62,441 nucleotides of DNA from Synechococcus sp. CS-1332. Lineage in GTDB: Bacteria > Cyanobacteriota > Cyanobacteriia > PCC-6307 > Cyanobiaceae. Within the stretch, counting starts at the first letter, position 1. Each line of letters begins with the position of its first letter. The notes below the pieces were generated by a model. The model was not told the DNA's origin. It saw only the letters and a list, made by a program, of their open reading frames with translations, and ran no database searches. Below are positions 32,239 to 40,025 of the stretch, one piece after another. Location of the stretch: assembly GCF_025127995.1 (NCBI RefSeq), contig NZ_JAHLYP010000048.1, positions 1 through 62,441 on the forward strand, in the 5' to 3' direction. Made by a program: the position numbers and the translations under genes.

Positions 32239-32765
32239 ACGACTTCTACCTGCTGCTGCCGGTCACGGCGCTGCTGCCGTTGACGGCCGTGCTGCTGGTG
32301 AGCCGGGCCGACCCGTACCAGGTGTTGATCCTGCGGGGGGTCCTGGGGGTGGTGGCCGCCCTTGTCTACGTGCTGCTGGGGGCGGCGGATGTGGCCCTCA
32401 CGGAGGCGATGGTGGGCACGCTGCTGTCCAGCACCCTCTACGCCGTGGCGCTGCGCTCCTCGATGGTGCTGCGTCTGGCGGTGGCCGCCGACGACCCGGT
32501 GGAGGCGGCGGCGGCGGAGCTGCTGGCCAGCTGGCTGAAGCCGGCCCGGTTGCGCCTTCAGCTGGTGCCCTCGGCAGCGAAGGGGACCTCGAAGCCAGGC
32601 ATGGCGGCTGATCTGCACGGTGAGCTGGTGGGCAGCCGAAGCCTGCGGCTGCATAACGACCGGCTGCGGGAACGGTTGCTGGCCCTGGAGGGCGCCCAGC
32701 GCTGGCAGAGCTGGGGTGGGGAGATCGGCCGCATGGAGGCGGCGAACGAAGCACGCGAACCGTGA
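32235..32765 (+). CDS. Mrp antiporter MbhD-like subunit (DUF4040, MrpA C-terminal part)
   Basis: A 176-residue protein from GTG 32235. Three helices (LLLPVTALLPLTAVLLVS, ILRGVLGVVAALVYVLL, ALTEAMVGTLLSSTLYAVAL) contain GAADVALTEAMVG, the DUF4040/MbhD signature that in other organisms is the C-terminal piece of MrpA. A C-terminal soluble extension of about 90 residues, Arg/Leu-rich (SRSLRLHNDRLRERLLALE), is not part of the usual family and may bind another subunit. Overlaps both neighbours by four bases. Confidence 0.78.
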   Translation: MNDFYLLLPVTALLPLTAVLLVSRADPYQVLILRGVLGVVAALVYVLLGAADVALTEAMVGTLLSSTLYAVALRSSMVLRLAVAADDPVEAAAAELLASWLKPARLRLQLVPSAAKGTSKPGMAADLHGELVGSRSLRLHNDRLRERLLALEGAQRWQSWGGEIGRMEAANEAREP

Positions 32766-33421
32766 AGATCCTGGTCCTCACCGCTGCGGCCATCCTCTGC
32801 CTGGCACCCCTGCTCGCCGGCAGGGACAGCTCGGTGGACTCGGTCCACCTGATCAGCCTTCTTGTGGGTCAGAGCGGTATCCCGAACACGGTGTCCGCCG
32901 TGATCCTGCAGGCGCGCCTCTACGACACCATCGGCGAGGTGGTGGTGTTCACCATGGCTTCGCTGGGGGTGCGCTGGCTGCTCAGTGACACCCGCCCGGA
33001 GCGGCAGATCGAGGCGCTGAGTGATACGGCCTCGGTGGTGCTCTGCCGACTCGGGGCGACGGTGGCGGCCATGGTGGCGGTGGAGCTGGCGCTGCGGGGC
33101 CATCTCACCCCAGGGGGTGGCTTCGCAGCCGGTGTGGCCGGCGGCACGGCCTTCGGCCTGGTGGTGATCAGCGGCTCCGCCAGGCTGGCGGATCGCTTCT
33201 ACAGGAAGGTGCACGCCGAGCTGTGGGAAAAGATGGCGGTGCTGCTCTTCATTGTCGTCGCCATGGTCAGCTTCGAGGGGATCGTCCCAGTGAGCGGCCG
33301 CTTCGGCACGGTGGAAAGCGGTGGCTGGATCCCGCTGCTCAATGTGCTGATGGCCATCAAGGTGACCCTGGGCTCCTGGACGATGGTGCAGTTGTTCGTG
33401 CGTTACCGGGGCCTGCTCTGA
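32762..33421 (+). CDS. mrpB: Na+/H+ antiporter subunit MrpB (MbhE + MnhB domains)
   Basis: A 219-residue protein from GTG 32762. The first part (ILVLTAAAILCLAPLLAG, then GIPNTVSAVILQARLYDTIGEVVVF) resembles MbhE, the other small MrpA-derived segment. The second part is MnhB/MrpB: LRGHLTPGGGFAAGVAGGTAFGL with the conserved HxxPGGGFxxG motif, then GIVPVSGRFGT and PLLNVLMAIKVTLGSW. Last gene of the operon. It converges with the P-type ATPase gene across 34 bases. Confidence 0.85.
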   Translation: MKILVLTAAAILCLAPLLAGRDSSVDSVHLISLLVGQSGIPNTVSAVILQARLYDTIGEVVVFTMASLGVRWLLSDTRPERQIEALSDTASVVLCRLGATVAAMVAVELALRGHLTPGGGFAAGVAGGTAFGLVVISGSARLADRFYRKVHAELWEKMAVLLFIVVAMVSFEGIVPVSGRFGTVESGGWIPLLNVLMAIKVTLGSWTMVQLFVRYRGLL

Positions 33422-33455
33422 AGGGCCGGGCCCCGCTGCAGCCGGCTCAGCCAGC

Positions 33456-36242
33456 TCAGGAGACGGTGCGCTGGGGCGGTACCCAGTTGACAGGCCAACG
33501 GTTGGCGAGCAGAGCCACCAGCAGCATCGGCGTTGCCAGGCCGAAGCAAGTAAGCCATTGGTTGGCCGTCATCGGTGTGGTCTCGAACAGCAGGTTCATC
33601 ACGCGCCACTGACTGAACATCACCTGCATCAGAAAAGCGGCAAGGATGCCGAAGCCGATGCGTGAGACGTTCCCCAGAACCACCTGGCGTCCCCGCAGTC
33701 GTGCCACCAGGGAGGCCCAGAATTGGCTGAGGCTGAACAGGTAGATCACCAGGCCCGTGACCAGGGTCTGGATGGCCATGGTGCGGGCGAGGGCGAGATC
33801 ACCACTGTAATCGCGGACCCAGGCGAAGACGCCGAAGATGAAGATCAGGTTGAGTGTGGAAATCAGGGCGATCCGTACCAGCAACGGCCGCGATAACAGG
33901 GGCTGCTGGGGAGAGCGGGGCGGGCGCTCCATCAGGTCGTAGGGCTTGGGCTCGAAGGCGATGGGAATTGTCATCGTGATCGAAATGATCATGTTGATCC
34001 AGAGCACCTGAAGCGGCTGAATCGGCAGGGACTGACCCCGGCCAACCATCACGCTCAGAAACACGCTGGCCGCCAGACCACCGTTGACCGGCAACAGGAA
34101 GGCCAGCGCCTTCATCAGGTTCTGGAACACATTCCTGCCTTCCTCCACGGCCGCTTCGATCGAAGCGAAGTTGTCGTCGGTGAGCACCATATCCGCAGCC
34201 TCCTTCGCCACTTCCGTGCCGGTGATCCCCATGGCGATGCCAATATCCGCCTGCTTCAAGGCAGGCGCATCATTCACACCATCGCCGGTCATGGCGACGA
34301 TGTGACCTCGGGACTGGAGTGCCTGAACTAGGCGAAGCTTCTGCTCCGGAACGACCCGGGCAAAGACACTTCCCTCCAGAGCGGCATGGACGAACTCGTT
34401 CTTGTCCAGGTCCGTGAGCTCCTGCCCGCTGAAGGCCGTGGTCGTCTCCTGTTGGCTGAGCTTCATGCGATCGGCAATCGCTTCAGCGGTGACCTTGTGA
34501 TCTCCGGTGATCATTTTGACAGCGACGCCCGCGCCATGGAAGGCCCGAATCGATTGGATGGCCTCGGAGCGTGGCGGGTCGATCATTCCCTGAAGACCGA
34601 GGAAAATCAGGCCCGAGGCCAGATCGTCGTGATCGAAGGCGGTGCTCGCCTGCGGCTTCTGGGCGAAGGCCAGGACGCGCAGACCCTTGGACGCCATGCG
34701 ATCGGCCTGCTGTTGGAGCTTTTCCCTGCTGATCGGGTGGGCATGACCCTGGGAATCAAGGAGTGCATCGCTGCGCTTGAGCAAGGATTCGACGGAACCC
34801 TTCATCCAGATCACCCCGCCGGCCCCGTTCGGCATCTGGTTCAGGGTTGCCATGTATTGATACTCGGATTCGAACGGGATGCTGTCGAGGCGAGGATGGG
34901 TTTCGGCGAGCTTGGCGCGGTCGAGGCCGACCTTGCGACCTGAGACCAGCAGGGCACCTTCGGTGGGATCACCCACGATGCTCCAGATCCTGTTTTCATG
35001 GGCCAGTTCAGAGTCGTTGCAGAGCACGCCGGCGAGCAGGCAGTCCCGAACAGCCACAGGCAACTGGGTGATGTCCATCGGTTCATCTTCGGCATCCAGA
35101 AGATCTCCCTTTGGGGCATAGCCATCACCGACAAACTGATAATGGTGATCGCCGGCGTAAAGCGCTTGCACCGTCATTTGATTCTCCGTCAGGGTTCCGG
35201 TCTTGTCGGAACAGATGATGGTGGCACTGCCGAGCGTTTCCACGGCCGGCAGATTCCTGACGATGGCATGACGTTCCGCCATGCGCGAAACACCGATGGC
35301 CAGGGTGATGGTGACCACGGCTGGAAGACCCTCCGGGATGGCACTCACCGCAAGGGCGACGGCAGCCTGGAACATGTCAAATGGGGTATTGCCCCAGGCC
35401 AGGCCAACCATGAAGGTGAAAATGGCAATCCCCAGAATCGCTCTGAGAAGCAGATTGCTGAAACGTTCAAACTTTCGCGTCAGCGGCGTGGTGAGGGCGC
35501 TGCTTTCATCCATTAAGGTTGAAATCCGACCGGTCTCGGTGCTCTGCCCGGTTTCGACGACAACGCCTTCAGCCTGCCCGAAGGTGATGAAGCTGCCGGC
35601 ATAGGCCATGTTGATGCGATCAGCCAGGGGCATGTCCGGACCCAGTGCCTTGCAGTCGGCATCCTTTTCCACGGCCACGGATTCTCCCGTGAGGCCGGAC
35701 TCATTGACTTGCAGGCTGCGGCTTGTGACCAGGCGAAGATCGGCGGGCACTTTGTCGCCGGAAGCCAGCAGCACCACATCGCCTGGCACAAGGTCAGAAG
35801 ACGGCAGCTTCTGCATCTCGCCATTGCGACGCACCATGGCCTCGGTGGTGACCGAGGAGGCCAACGCCTTGATCGCAGACTCCGCCTTTGATTCCTGGGC
35901 GAAAGCGATCACGGCATTCAGAACGGCAACGCCGGTGATCACTCCCGCTTCAATCCAGGAGCCCATGAAGGCCTTGACGACACCAGCGATGAGCAGAATG
36001 TAAAGCAGTGGATTCTTGAACTGAATCAGAAACATCCAAAGAGGAGAGCGACCCTTCTTGGCTGTCAGTTCATTCTTCCCGTAGCGTTCCTGTTGCTTTG
36101 CGGCCTGGGCATCGGAGAGACCCTGGACTGGATCGACATCAACGCGAGTCAGCACCGCAGAAAGGTCAAGGCTGTGCCAGGGGATGGCCTGTGCTGTGCT
36201 CTGTGGATCCGCTTGATGAAGGGAGGCGCTTGGTTTTGTCAT
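33456..36242 (-). CDS. P-type (P-II) cation-transporting ATPase
   Basis: A 928-residue pump with the full P-II layout: N-terminal cation ATPase domain (WHSLDLSAVLTRVDVDPVQG), actuator motif NESGLTGESVAVE, TM4 SAIPEGLPAVVT, phosphorylation site CSDKTGTLTENQM (Asp near 346), KGSVESLL in the nucleotide domain, TGDGVNDAPALKQADIG hinge, and six C-terminal helices. Against the Ca2+ sites of SERCA, the TM4 Glu is kept, but the TM5 Glu is Leu (LPVNGGLAAS) and the TM6 Asp is Ser (WINMIISITMT), so the ion is not obviously Ca2+. Na+ or another cation is possible. Transcribed alone, facing mrpB. Confidence 0.85.
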   Translation of the reverse strand: MTKPSASLHQADPQSTAQAIPWHSLDLSAVLTRVDVDPVQGLSDAQAAKQQERYGKNELTAKKGRSPLWMFLIQFKNPLLYILLIAGVVKAFMGSWIEAGVITGVAVLNAVIAFAQESKAESAIKALASSVTTEAMVRRNGEMQKLPSSDLVPGDVVLLASGDKVPADLRLVTSRSLQVNESGLTGESVAVEKDADCKALGPDMPLADRINMAYAGSFITFGQAEGVVVETGQSTETGRISTLMDESSALTTPLTRKFERFSNLLLRAILGIAIFTFMVGLAWGNTPFDMFQAAVALAVSAIPEGLPAVVTITLAIGVSRMAERHAIVRNLPAVETLGSATIICSDKTGTLTENQMTVQALYAGDHHYQFVGDGYAPKGDLLDAEDEPMDITQLPVAVRDCLLAGVLCNDSELAHENRIWSIVGDPTEGALLVSGRKVGLDRAKLAETHPRLDSIPFESEYQYMATLNQMPNGAGGVIWMKGSVESLLKRSDALLDSQGHAHPISREKLQQQADRMASKGLRVLAFAQKPQASTAFDHDDLASGLIFLGLQGMIDPPRSEAIQSIRAFHGAGVAVKMITGDHKVTAEAIADRMKLSQQETTTAFSGQELTDLDKNEFVHAALEGSVFARVVPEQKLRLVQALQSRGHIVAMTGDGVNDAPALKQADIGIAMGITGTEVAKEAADMVLTDDNFASIEAAVEEGRNVFQNLMKALAFLLPVNGGLAASVFLSVMVGRGQSLPIQPLQVLWINMIISITMTIPIAFEPKPYDLMERPPRSPQQPLLSRPLLVRIALISTLNLIFIFGVFAWVRDYSGDLALARTMAIQTLVTGLVIYLFSLSQFWASLVARLRGRQVVLGNVSRIGFGILAAFLMQVMFSQWRVMNLLFETTPMTANQWLTCFGLATPMLLVALLANRWPVNWVPPQRTVS

Positions 36243-36485
36243 TCCTGGAGATTTGGTGTGAGGAAATGGCAGGGATTGGACCCGTAGGTAGCGGAAGACC
36301 AGGAGGCCTGTCTCGCAGGCTCCATCGGCTATTTGTTTATTCTAACATCTTTTGTCCATGGCAATCTGGTCCTGGAGAGACGAATTGCAGCGGTAGTTAT
36401 TGGCGATACCATGAGGTTCGACCAGGCAAAGGATGGGGTCGCCATCGTCAGAGAAATGGTGGTCCTGTTAAGGATTTCTGACTGT
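36243..36485. promoter_or_regulatory. Upstream region of the P-type ATPase gene
   Basis: These 243 bases lie between the ATPase start and the pit stop, both leftward. It is A/T-rich around 36328-36356. Read leftward this contains GTTAGAATAAACAAATAG, which could hold a -10 box. A hairpin, GGAGCCTG / CAGGCCTCC with a bulge, lies at 36304-36325. A rightward frame is open across the region, but I find no recognisable protein in it. Confidence 0.3.
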
Positions 36486-37724
36486 TCAGGCTTCGCCCGA
36501 ATCGGCTTGCTTCTCGCCATGGGAATTGGTTGGGCCACCTGATCCGTTGCTGCCAGTGGCACCGACCGCCCCAATCTCTCCTCGTAAGGGGAATACTTCG
36601 CTGATGGGCTGAGCGGCCATGTTGGGTCGTTCCAGCGCTGCGGGCATCGGTGGGTTCACCTCGGCTTGGTAAACCTGCTGGCCAAAAACGTTCTGCACGA
36701 CAAACAGCAACACGAAACCCATCACCGCCGCGAGCAGAGGCGTGGTGATCCACCCGGAGGCGATGCCCACCAGCACATTCCATCGGATCTGGCGGATTCC
36801 TTTGATCCCCTGCAGCAGACCGATCCCCACAACGGAGCCGATCACGGCCTGGGACCCTGAGACCGGCAATAGGGGAATTGTGGGCAGGCCGTGGCTGGCC
36901 AGGAAGGCCTCAAGCGCCGTGGACGAGAAGATGAACAGCACCAGGGAGTGCGATACCACCACCACGAGGGCTCCAAGTGGTGTGAGGGTGAGCAGGCTGT
37001 CGCCCACGGTCATCATCACCCTGCGGGAATAGGTGTAGACCCCGATGGCTATCGCGATGGCGCCGATCAGGAAGAGCTGCTCGACCGAGGAGATGCTGAA
37101 GCGTCCGAAAGTGAGATCCCGAAAGGGTGAAGCCCCCACGAAGAAGCCCATCACGTTGCCGATGCCATTGGCCCCCATCGCGTAGGAGCCGAAAATCCCA
37201 GCCAGGATCAGGCCCGTGCGCGTGTTTCTATCCAGCACGAGCAGGTGGGGCTTGGTGAGCCGGATCCACCAGACAAGACAGCTGTGCAGCACCATCGCGA
37301 AGATCCCTCCGAGGATGGGGGAAACGATCCAGGTGGAGAGAATGCGGCTCAGCGTGTTCAGGTCCGTCGCCGACCCACTGAACAGGTTCCAGCCGATGAT
37401 CGATCCCACCACGGCCTGTCCGGTGGAGGCCGGCAGGCCCAGCTTGCTCATCCAGCCCACCGTGGCGGCGGCAGCAAGGGCGGCCGTGAATGCACCGGGC
37501 AGGGTGTTGATGGTTCCAAGTCTGCCCAGCCCATCGGCGGCCCCTGCCCCGCTTGTCACAGCGCCGATGATCAGGAAGACACTGCAGAGGAAGGCCGCTG
37601 TGGAAAAGCGGATCATCCTGGTGGCGACGGCGGTTCCAAAGGCATTGGACGCATCATTGGCACCCATGGACCAGCCCAGAAACAAGCCGCTGGAGATGAA
37701 GATCAGGGTGACGATCAGACTCAT
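36486..37724 (-). CDS. pit: Inorganic phosphate transporter, PiT family
   Basis: A 412-residue membrane protein with about ten helices and the two PiT repeats: MGANDASNAFGTAVATR near the N-terminus and GSYAMGANGIGNVMGFFVG in the middle. LPASTGQAVVGSIIGW and LPVSGSQAVIGSVVGIG are the paired re-entrant segments. PiT carriers import phosphate with H+ or Na+. The C-terminal 50 residues are a soluble Gly/Asn/Ser-rich tail. The DUF47 gene lies 15 bases upstream on the same strand, the usual Pit partner. Confidence 0.9.
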   Translation of the reverse strand: MSLIVTLIFISSGLFLGWSMGANDASNAFGTAVATRMIRFSTAAFLCSVFLIIGAVTSGAGAADGLGRLGTINTLPGAFTAALAAAATVGWMSKLGLPASTGQAVVGSIIGWNLFSGSATDLNTLSRILSTWIVSPILGGIFAMVLHSCLVWWIRLTKPHLLVLDRNTRTGLILAGIFGSYAMGANGIGNVMGFFVGASPFRDLTFGRFSISSVEQLFLIGAIAIAIGVYTYSRRVMMTVGDSLLTLTPLGALVVVVSHSLVLFIFSSTALEAFLASHGLPTIPLLPVSGSQAVIGSVVGIGLLQGIKGIRQIRWNVLVGIASGWITTPLLAAVMGFVLLFVVQNVFGQQVYQAEVNPPMPAALERPNMAAQPISEVFPLRGEIGAVGATGSNGSGGPTNSHGEKQADSGEA

Positions 37725-37739
37725 GAGGAGGCTTGCCGA

Positions 37740-38405
37740 TCAAAGGGCACGTTTGATCGCAAAAATGGCCAGGTCATCACCAAGGCTCTCGGATCTGTCG
37801 GCCAGTTTGTCGAGCATGTTGGTGGCATCGCGTAATTGAGTCTTTCGTTCGAACGATAAATCAGAGCCATAGATTCGTTTCTTTAGTCGCAGGGCAACCA
37901 TGTCAGTCTCTGATTCAAAAATGCGAACCTCATTGATGTGATCACGCACCGAAGGTGGGTCTCGGAAGAAGGTCCGTGCTGCTGTGATGACGGTCCTCAC
38001 ACATTTCAAGGCGATGGCGTTCAGATCTTCAAAGTCCTCACGAAACTCACCGAGAATTCCGCCGGGATGCTCAATGATCAGGTCTTCATACTTGCTGCCC
38101 ATTTCATCAAGCAAGGCGAAAAGTTCTCCCAGCAACTTCAAGACGTCTCCACGGGCATCAGGGATCAGCATTTCGGTATAGAGCAAGGTGAGAATTCGGC
38201 GCCGCAATTCCGCACAACGTTCTTTGGTGTCAACGATCTGCCTTAGTTTCTCTTCGCAGGCCGGTGTCGCCGCCCCTGCGGAAAGGTAGGCCTTGATGCC
38301 CATTTCCAAGTAGATGGTTCCTTCGTTGATCTGATCAATGAACTCATCGATCAGGCCCTGGAGAAACCTGGTTTTTCCGAACAGAGGTGGTGTCTCGCTC
38401 GTCAC
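37740..38405 (-). CDS. DUF47 (PhoU-like) protein, Pit partner
   Basis: A 221-residue all-helical protein starting at GTG 38405. It has the TIGR00153/DUF47 pattern: FLQGLIDEFIDQINEG, VDTKERCAELRRRI, LLGELFALLDEMGSKYEDL, EVRIFESETDMVALRLKKRIYG and LADRSESLGDDLAIFAIKR. DUF47 proteins resemble PhoU and modulate the neighbouring Pit transporter. The base composition is noticeably poorer in G+C than in genes to either side. A -10-like TACAAT lies at 38443-38438 and three GTCAAG-like repeats precede the start. Confidence 0.88.
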   Translation of the reverse strand: MTSETPPLFGKTRFLQGLIDEFIDQINEGTIYLEMGIKAYLSAGAATPACEEKLRQIVDTKERCAELRRRILTLLYTEMLIPDARGDVLKLLGELFALLDEMGSKYEDLIIEHPGGILGEFREDFEDLNAIALKCVRTVITAARTFFRDPPSVRDHINEVRIFESETDMVALRLKKRIYGSDLSFERKTQLRDATNMLDKLADRSESLGDDLAIFAIKRAL

Positions 38406-38853
38406 TTGTCGCTTGCTCTTGACGAGTGTCTTGACCGATTGTAGTGGTACCTGCGTGGATCAAAAGGGTGTGGTGGCTGGGCTGTTGTTGATGGTTCTTT
38501 GGGGGTCATGGGAGAGGCGTTTCGCGACCTCTGGCCCTGGACTGGCCTTCGTCTTCAGGTGAGCAAGACAGGGTCTCGGTCTCTATAATGGTGCCGTGAT
38601 ATGGAGATTTCTTGATCGGGTGAAGCTGCGTCTGACCTTTGAATCGTTCTTCGGGGGATGGCCCGCCACAGCTGCTGAAGGACCCGCCGCGACCTGGGCC
38701 CAGGGTTGACACGGATGCGGCGCTTTCGGGGCCTCTGGTGTGGTATTGAAGACGTCGATGGATCAGGGTTTGCCGCCACCCCGGCTTCAGCCCCAGGATT
38801 CTTCTCCCATGCCGTAGCATTCGCCGGGCTGAAGGGTTCGCGTTGAAGGTTCG
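38406..38853. promoter_or_regulatory. Divergent intergenic region, DUF47-pit / RND efflux
   Basis: 448 bases without a convincing gene. Leftward, TACAAT (38443-38438) with a TTTTGA-like -35 is a plausible promoter for DUF47-pit. The repeats GTCAAG-N6-GTCAAG, then GACAAG, lie at 38435-38405 or just beyond. Rightward, TATAAT at 38582-38587 could start a 270-base leader for the RND genes, although no good -35 precedes it. A 37-codon GTG frame at 38597 (ending at the TGA at about 38710) is too short and unlike any known protein. Confidence 0.35.
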
Positions 38854-40014
38854 GTGCGCATAACTTCATCAGGGCTGCGACAGCGTGCAACCCATCTCCT
38901 CTCCCCCCAGCGTCGCCGTTCATCCAAGGCTGTCGGGGCTGGTCTGCTGAGCGGACCCCTTCTCGTCGCGGTCTTGCTGGCGGGTTGCCAGCCCGAGCCT
39001 CCCGCCGCCAGGCCACCCCTTTCGGTCCGCGCCGAAACGGCCACCCTGGCCCCCTTCACCGACAACGTCGACACCGTCAGCACCCTGGAGGCCATCGAAG
39101 AGGTGCGGCTCGCGGCCCAGGCCGGCGGCCGCATCGAGCGCTTGCAGGTGCGTCAGGGGGACAAGGTGAGCGCCGGTCAGATCCTTTTGGTGCTTGATCA
39201 AGCCCAGGGCCGCGCCGATGTGGCCCGCCTGGAGGCGGAGGTGCAGACCAACAAGCTCAATTATGAGCGCTACGAATACCTCGTGCGCCAGGGAGCGGCC
39301 AGTGCCTTCCAGCGGGACGAGTTTCGCCAGCGTTACCTCTCCTCGCGGCAGGATCTGGTGGCGCGCCGGGCGGATCTGGCCTTCCGCGATCTCAAGGCGC
39401 CGATCTCCGGCATCGTCGGCGACCTGCAGGTGAAGCTGGGCGACGTGATCGCCGCGGGTGCTTCCTTTACCACGATCATCCGCAACGACCGACTGATGGC
39501 CCGGGTGGATGTGCCGGCCGTGTTCTCCAATCGGCTGCGGCTGGGGCAGCCGGTGATCCTCATGGATCCCGCCACCAACAAGCCCATGGCCCAGAGCGTG
39601 GTTGGCTCCCTCGATCCTGGCGTGGTGGCCGGCACCCAGTCGCTGTTGGCCAAGGCGGAATTCGCCAATCCGGGCGGGCTGCTGCGCACCGGCCTGCGCA
39701 CCCGCACCCGGCTGGTGCTCGACAGCCGCCAGGAGCTGTCGGTGCCCTTCGCCGCTGTCACCCAGATCTCTGGTCAGAGCTTCGTCTATGAAGTGGGCAG
39801 CCTGGCCGACCTGGAGCGGCGTCCAGGCCGCACCGATCTGGCTGTGGCCCGGAAGCTCCCCGCCGGCACCAGCTTCGCCCTGCAGACCCCCGTGCAACTG
39901 GGCCCCCTGCAGAACAACCGCTATCCGGTGCTCAAGGGACTCCAGGCCGGGACCCGGGTGATCACCACCAACCTGATCAACCTCCGTAACGGCGCGCCCG
40001 TCAAGGTGAACTGA
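38854..40014 (+). CDS. RND efflux periplasmic adaptor lipoprotein (1)
   Basis: A 386-residue membrane-fusion protein from GTG 38854. A basic N-terminus and hydrophobic stretch end at the lipobox LLAGC (Cys about 47). Then come the beta-barrel and lipoyl halves: EVRLAAQAGGRIERLQVRQGDKVSAGQILLVLD, a helical hairpin, DLAFRDLKAPISGIVGDL, and the C-terminal membrane-proximal part with VPFAAVTQISGQSFVYEV. It links an inner-membrane RND pump to an outer-membrane channel. It starts a five-gene run of two adaptor-permease pairs. Confidence 0.88.
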   Translation: MRITSSGLRQRATHLLSPQRRRSSKAVGAGLLSGPLLVAVLLAGCQPEPPAARPPLSVRAETATLAPFTDNVDTVSTLEAIEEVRLAAQAGGRIERLQVRQGDKVSAGQILLVLDQAQGRADVARLEAEVQTNKLNYERYEYLVRQGAASAFQRDEFRQRYLSSRQDLVARRADLAFRDLKAPISGIVGDLQVKLGDVIAAGASFTTIIRNDRLMARVDVPAVFSNRLRLGQPVILMDPATNKPMAQSVVGSLDPGVVAGTQSLLAKAEFANPGGLLRTGLRTRTRLVLDSRQELSVPFAAVTQISGQSFVYEVGSLADLERRPGRTDLAVARKLPAGTSFALQTPVQLGPLQNNRYPVLKGLQAGTRVITTNLINLRNGAPVKVN

Positions 40015-40025
40015 GCAAAGCCTGA

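Noticed and set aside
36333..36542. Rightward 69-codon frame between the P-type ATPase and pit genes.
   Set aside because: It starts at TTG, runs into the pit gene on the other strand and resembles no known protein; the region is better explained as upstream DNA of the ATPase gene.
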